From Pseudolabrys sp. (GTDB lineage: Bacteria > Pseudomonadota > Alphaproteobacteria > Rhizobiales > Xanthobacteraceae), in NCBI GenBank assembly GCA_029945495.1, contig JAQSCR010000664.1, positions 1 to 6,366 of the forward strand: 6,366 nt of DNA, in the 5' to 3' direction. The position numbers and the translations under genes are program-made. Shown piece after piece: positions 5,701-6,366 of the stretch (position 1 is its first letter; every line of letters begins with the position of its first letter). The notes under the pieces were generated by a model. That model ran no database searches. It saw only the letters and a list, made by a program, of their open reading frames with translations, and was not told the DNA's origin.

Positions 5701-5761
5701 CGCGCCGTTCCCCTGTTCGCCGGTAGGAGATAACGCGGCCGCCCCGCCGTCGTTCCGTCGG

Positions 5762-6366
5762 TTATTTCGTGCAGACCCGGCGCGGGCCTTCCGAAGGCTG
5801 GAACGTGCAGTCGGCCGCGCTGAACGAGCGCGGATAACTCTGCGAACAGGCGGCGACATTGCAGGCTTGCGCCCGCGCCTCCGGGACCGCGGCCCCTGAC
5901 GCCGCTGCCGATGGCGTGGCCGGCGGCGGCATGCCCTTGGTGCAGAGCCGGCGCGGGCCGTCGCTCGGCTGATAGGTGCAGTCGGCGGCGGTGAACGAAC
6001 GATAGGCGCCGGCGCAGACCTCGACATTGCACTTTGGCGCCGCCGTCGCCGCGGCAGCGCCCGGCTCGGCGGCAATAATCGAGGCCGGTTGCTGATCGGC
6101 TGCGTTAAGCGGAGCCGGAGCCGGAGCGGCGGCGCCTGGAGCGGCGACCTTTGGCGCGGCCGCGGGCTTTGCTTCCGGCTTTGCTTGCGGCGTGGCTTCG
6201 GGCTTTGCGTCCGGCTTTGTATCCGGCTTGGCCTCGGCCCCAACCGGCGCCGGCGCCGGCGGTGGCGGCGGCACGGCCGCGCGGATCTCGTATTTGCTCG
6301 GCGGCATCGGTGACATCGGCGCCGACACGAAGTCGAGCCCGAACAGCACGCTGAAACCCGCGATCA
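5762..6366 (-). CDS. Envelope protein with two four-cysteine BA14K-like modules, N-terminus outside the window
   Basis: About 200 residues are visible; the frame is still open at the window edge, so the start is not seen. A GTG at 6349 is in frame, but the hydrophobic residues before it (IAGFSVLFGL) suggest the end of a membrane anchor or signal segment that begins outside. A Pro/Ala/Lys-rich linker follows (about 6111-6273) with repeated KP-D/E-A units, similar in composition to TonB-type periplasm-spanning linkers. Then come two cysteine modules (6031-5942 and 5863-5771) separated by 26 Pro/Ala-rich residues; the protein ends TK two residues after the last Cys. The second module has one extra residue (SYPRSF against AYRSF). 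The modules resemble the single one in the downstream gene, so the genes are paralogues, 61 bases apart on the same strand. An extracytoplasmic, disulfide-bonded role is inferred. Not a family I can name beyond BA14K-like. Confidence 0.7.
   Translation of the reverse strand, partial: IAGFSVLFGLDFVSAPMSPMPPSKYEIRAAVPPPPPAPAPVGAEAKPDTKPDAKPEATPQAKPEAKPAAAPKVAAPGAAAPAPAPLNAADQQPASIIAAEPGAAAATAAPKCNVEVCAGAYRSFTAADCTYQPSDGPRRLCTKGMPPPATPSAAASGAAVPEARAQACNVAACSQSYPRSFSAADCTFQPSEGPRRVCTK
5771..5863 (-). repeat. Four-cysteine module, copy 2 (C-terminal, upstream gene)
   Basis: Thirty-one codons with spacing C-x4-C-x12-C-x11-C. It differs from the other two copies by one inserted residue before RSF, has Phe and Glu in place of Tyr and Asp in the second half, and keeps GPRR before the last Cys. 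Confidence 0.75.
5942..6031 (-). repeat. Four-cysteine module, copy 1 (upstream gene)
   Basis: Thirty codons with spacing C-x4-C-x11-C-x11-C, containing AYRSF, AADCTYQP and DGPRRLC. It is closest in form to copy 3 in the neighbouring gene, although copy 2 lies in the same protein. Confidence 0.75.
6163..6235 (-). repeat. Degenerate 12-bp repeats coding Lys-Pro tetrapeptides
   Basis: A unit close to GGCTTTGCTTCC (+ strand) recurs with 12-base periodicity and encodes a run of KP-D/E-A/T tetrapeptides in the linker of the upstream cysteine-module protein. Such runs expand and contract easily and probably set the length of the linker. Confidence 0.6.

Noticed and set aside
5701..6243. Upstream extension of the downstream cysteine-module gene to give 418 residues
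   Set aside because: The extra residues are Arg/Pro/Ser low-complexity and lie in the frame shifted from the paralogous upstream gene. The ATG at 5700 has a good ribosome site and is followed at once by a membrane anchor.
1..6366. CRISPR array, tRNA, riboswitch, insertion sequence or phage elements
   Set aside because: No regularly spaced direct repeats, tRNA-like cloverleaf, known riboswitch core or transposase-like frame was seen. The only direct repeats are short in-gene linker duplications and the three protein modules.

Overview
The window reads as chromosomal DNA of a GC-rich alphaproteobacterium, most likely a member of the Hyphomicrobiales (Bradyrhizobium/Rhodopseudomonas/Pseudolabrys-like). 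The reasons are an Obg GTPase that stops soon after its G domain with the Trp-Gln-Pro ending I associate with alphaproteobacterial Obg, a glutathione-dependent formaldehyde dehydrogenase of bacterial class III type, and two proteins carrying a motif that resembles the BA14K family of Rhizobiales. No tRNA, rRNA, CRISPR array, insertion sequence or phage gene was seen.

Layout, left to right. (1) The 3' two thirds of obgE on + (1-682), with an 8-bp hairpin over its stop codon. (2) An AT-rich stretch (683-1042) holding, on the - strand, what looks like a small two-helix membrane protein gene broken by a one-base frameshift (707-944). (3) A complete class III alcohol dehydrogenase / S-(hydroxymethyl)glutathione dehydrogenase on + (1043-2155), followed by an intrinsic terminator and a second terminator-like hairpin. 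(4) A complete GT4 glycosyltransferase on + (2430-3584), followed by a cluster of hairpins. (5) A secreted lytic transglycosylase on + (3791-4930) with a Pro/Ala-rich linker before, and a Lys/Ala/Pro-rich tail after, its SLT domain. (6) A short convergent spacer with two mutually exclusive hairpins. (7) Two adjacent - strand genes (4987-5700, and 5762 to the window end). They encode membrane-anchored, Pro/Ala-rich envelope proteins that share a roughly 30-residue four-cysteine module: one copy in the downstream gene, two in the upstream gene.

The genes do not form one pathway. obgE is a housekeeping ribosome/stress GTPase, the dehydrogenase detoxifies formaldehyde, and the glycosyltransferase probably contributes to a surface glycan. 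The right half (transglycosylase plus the two cysteine-module proteins) is consistent with a cell-envelope neighbourhood. The least explained parts are the four-cysteine module pair and the frameshifted small membrane gene.
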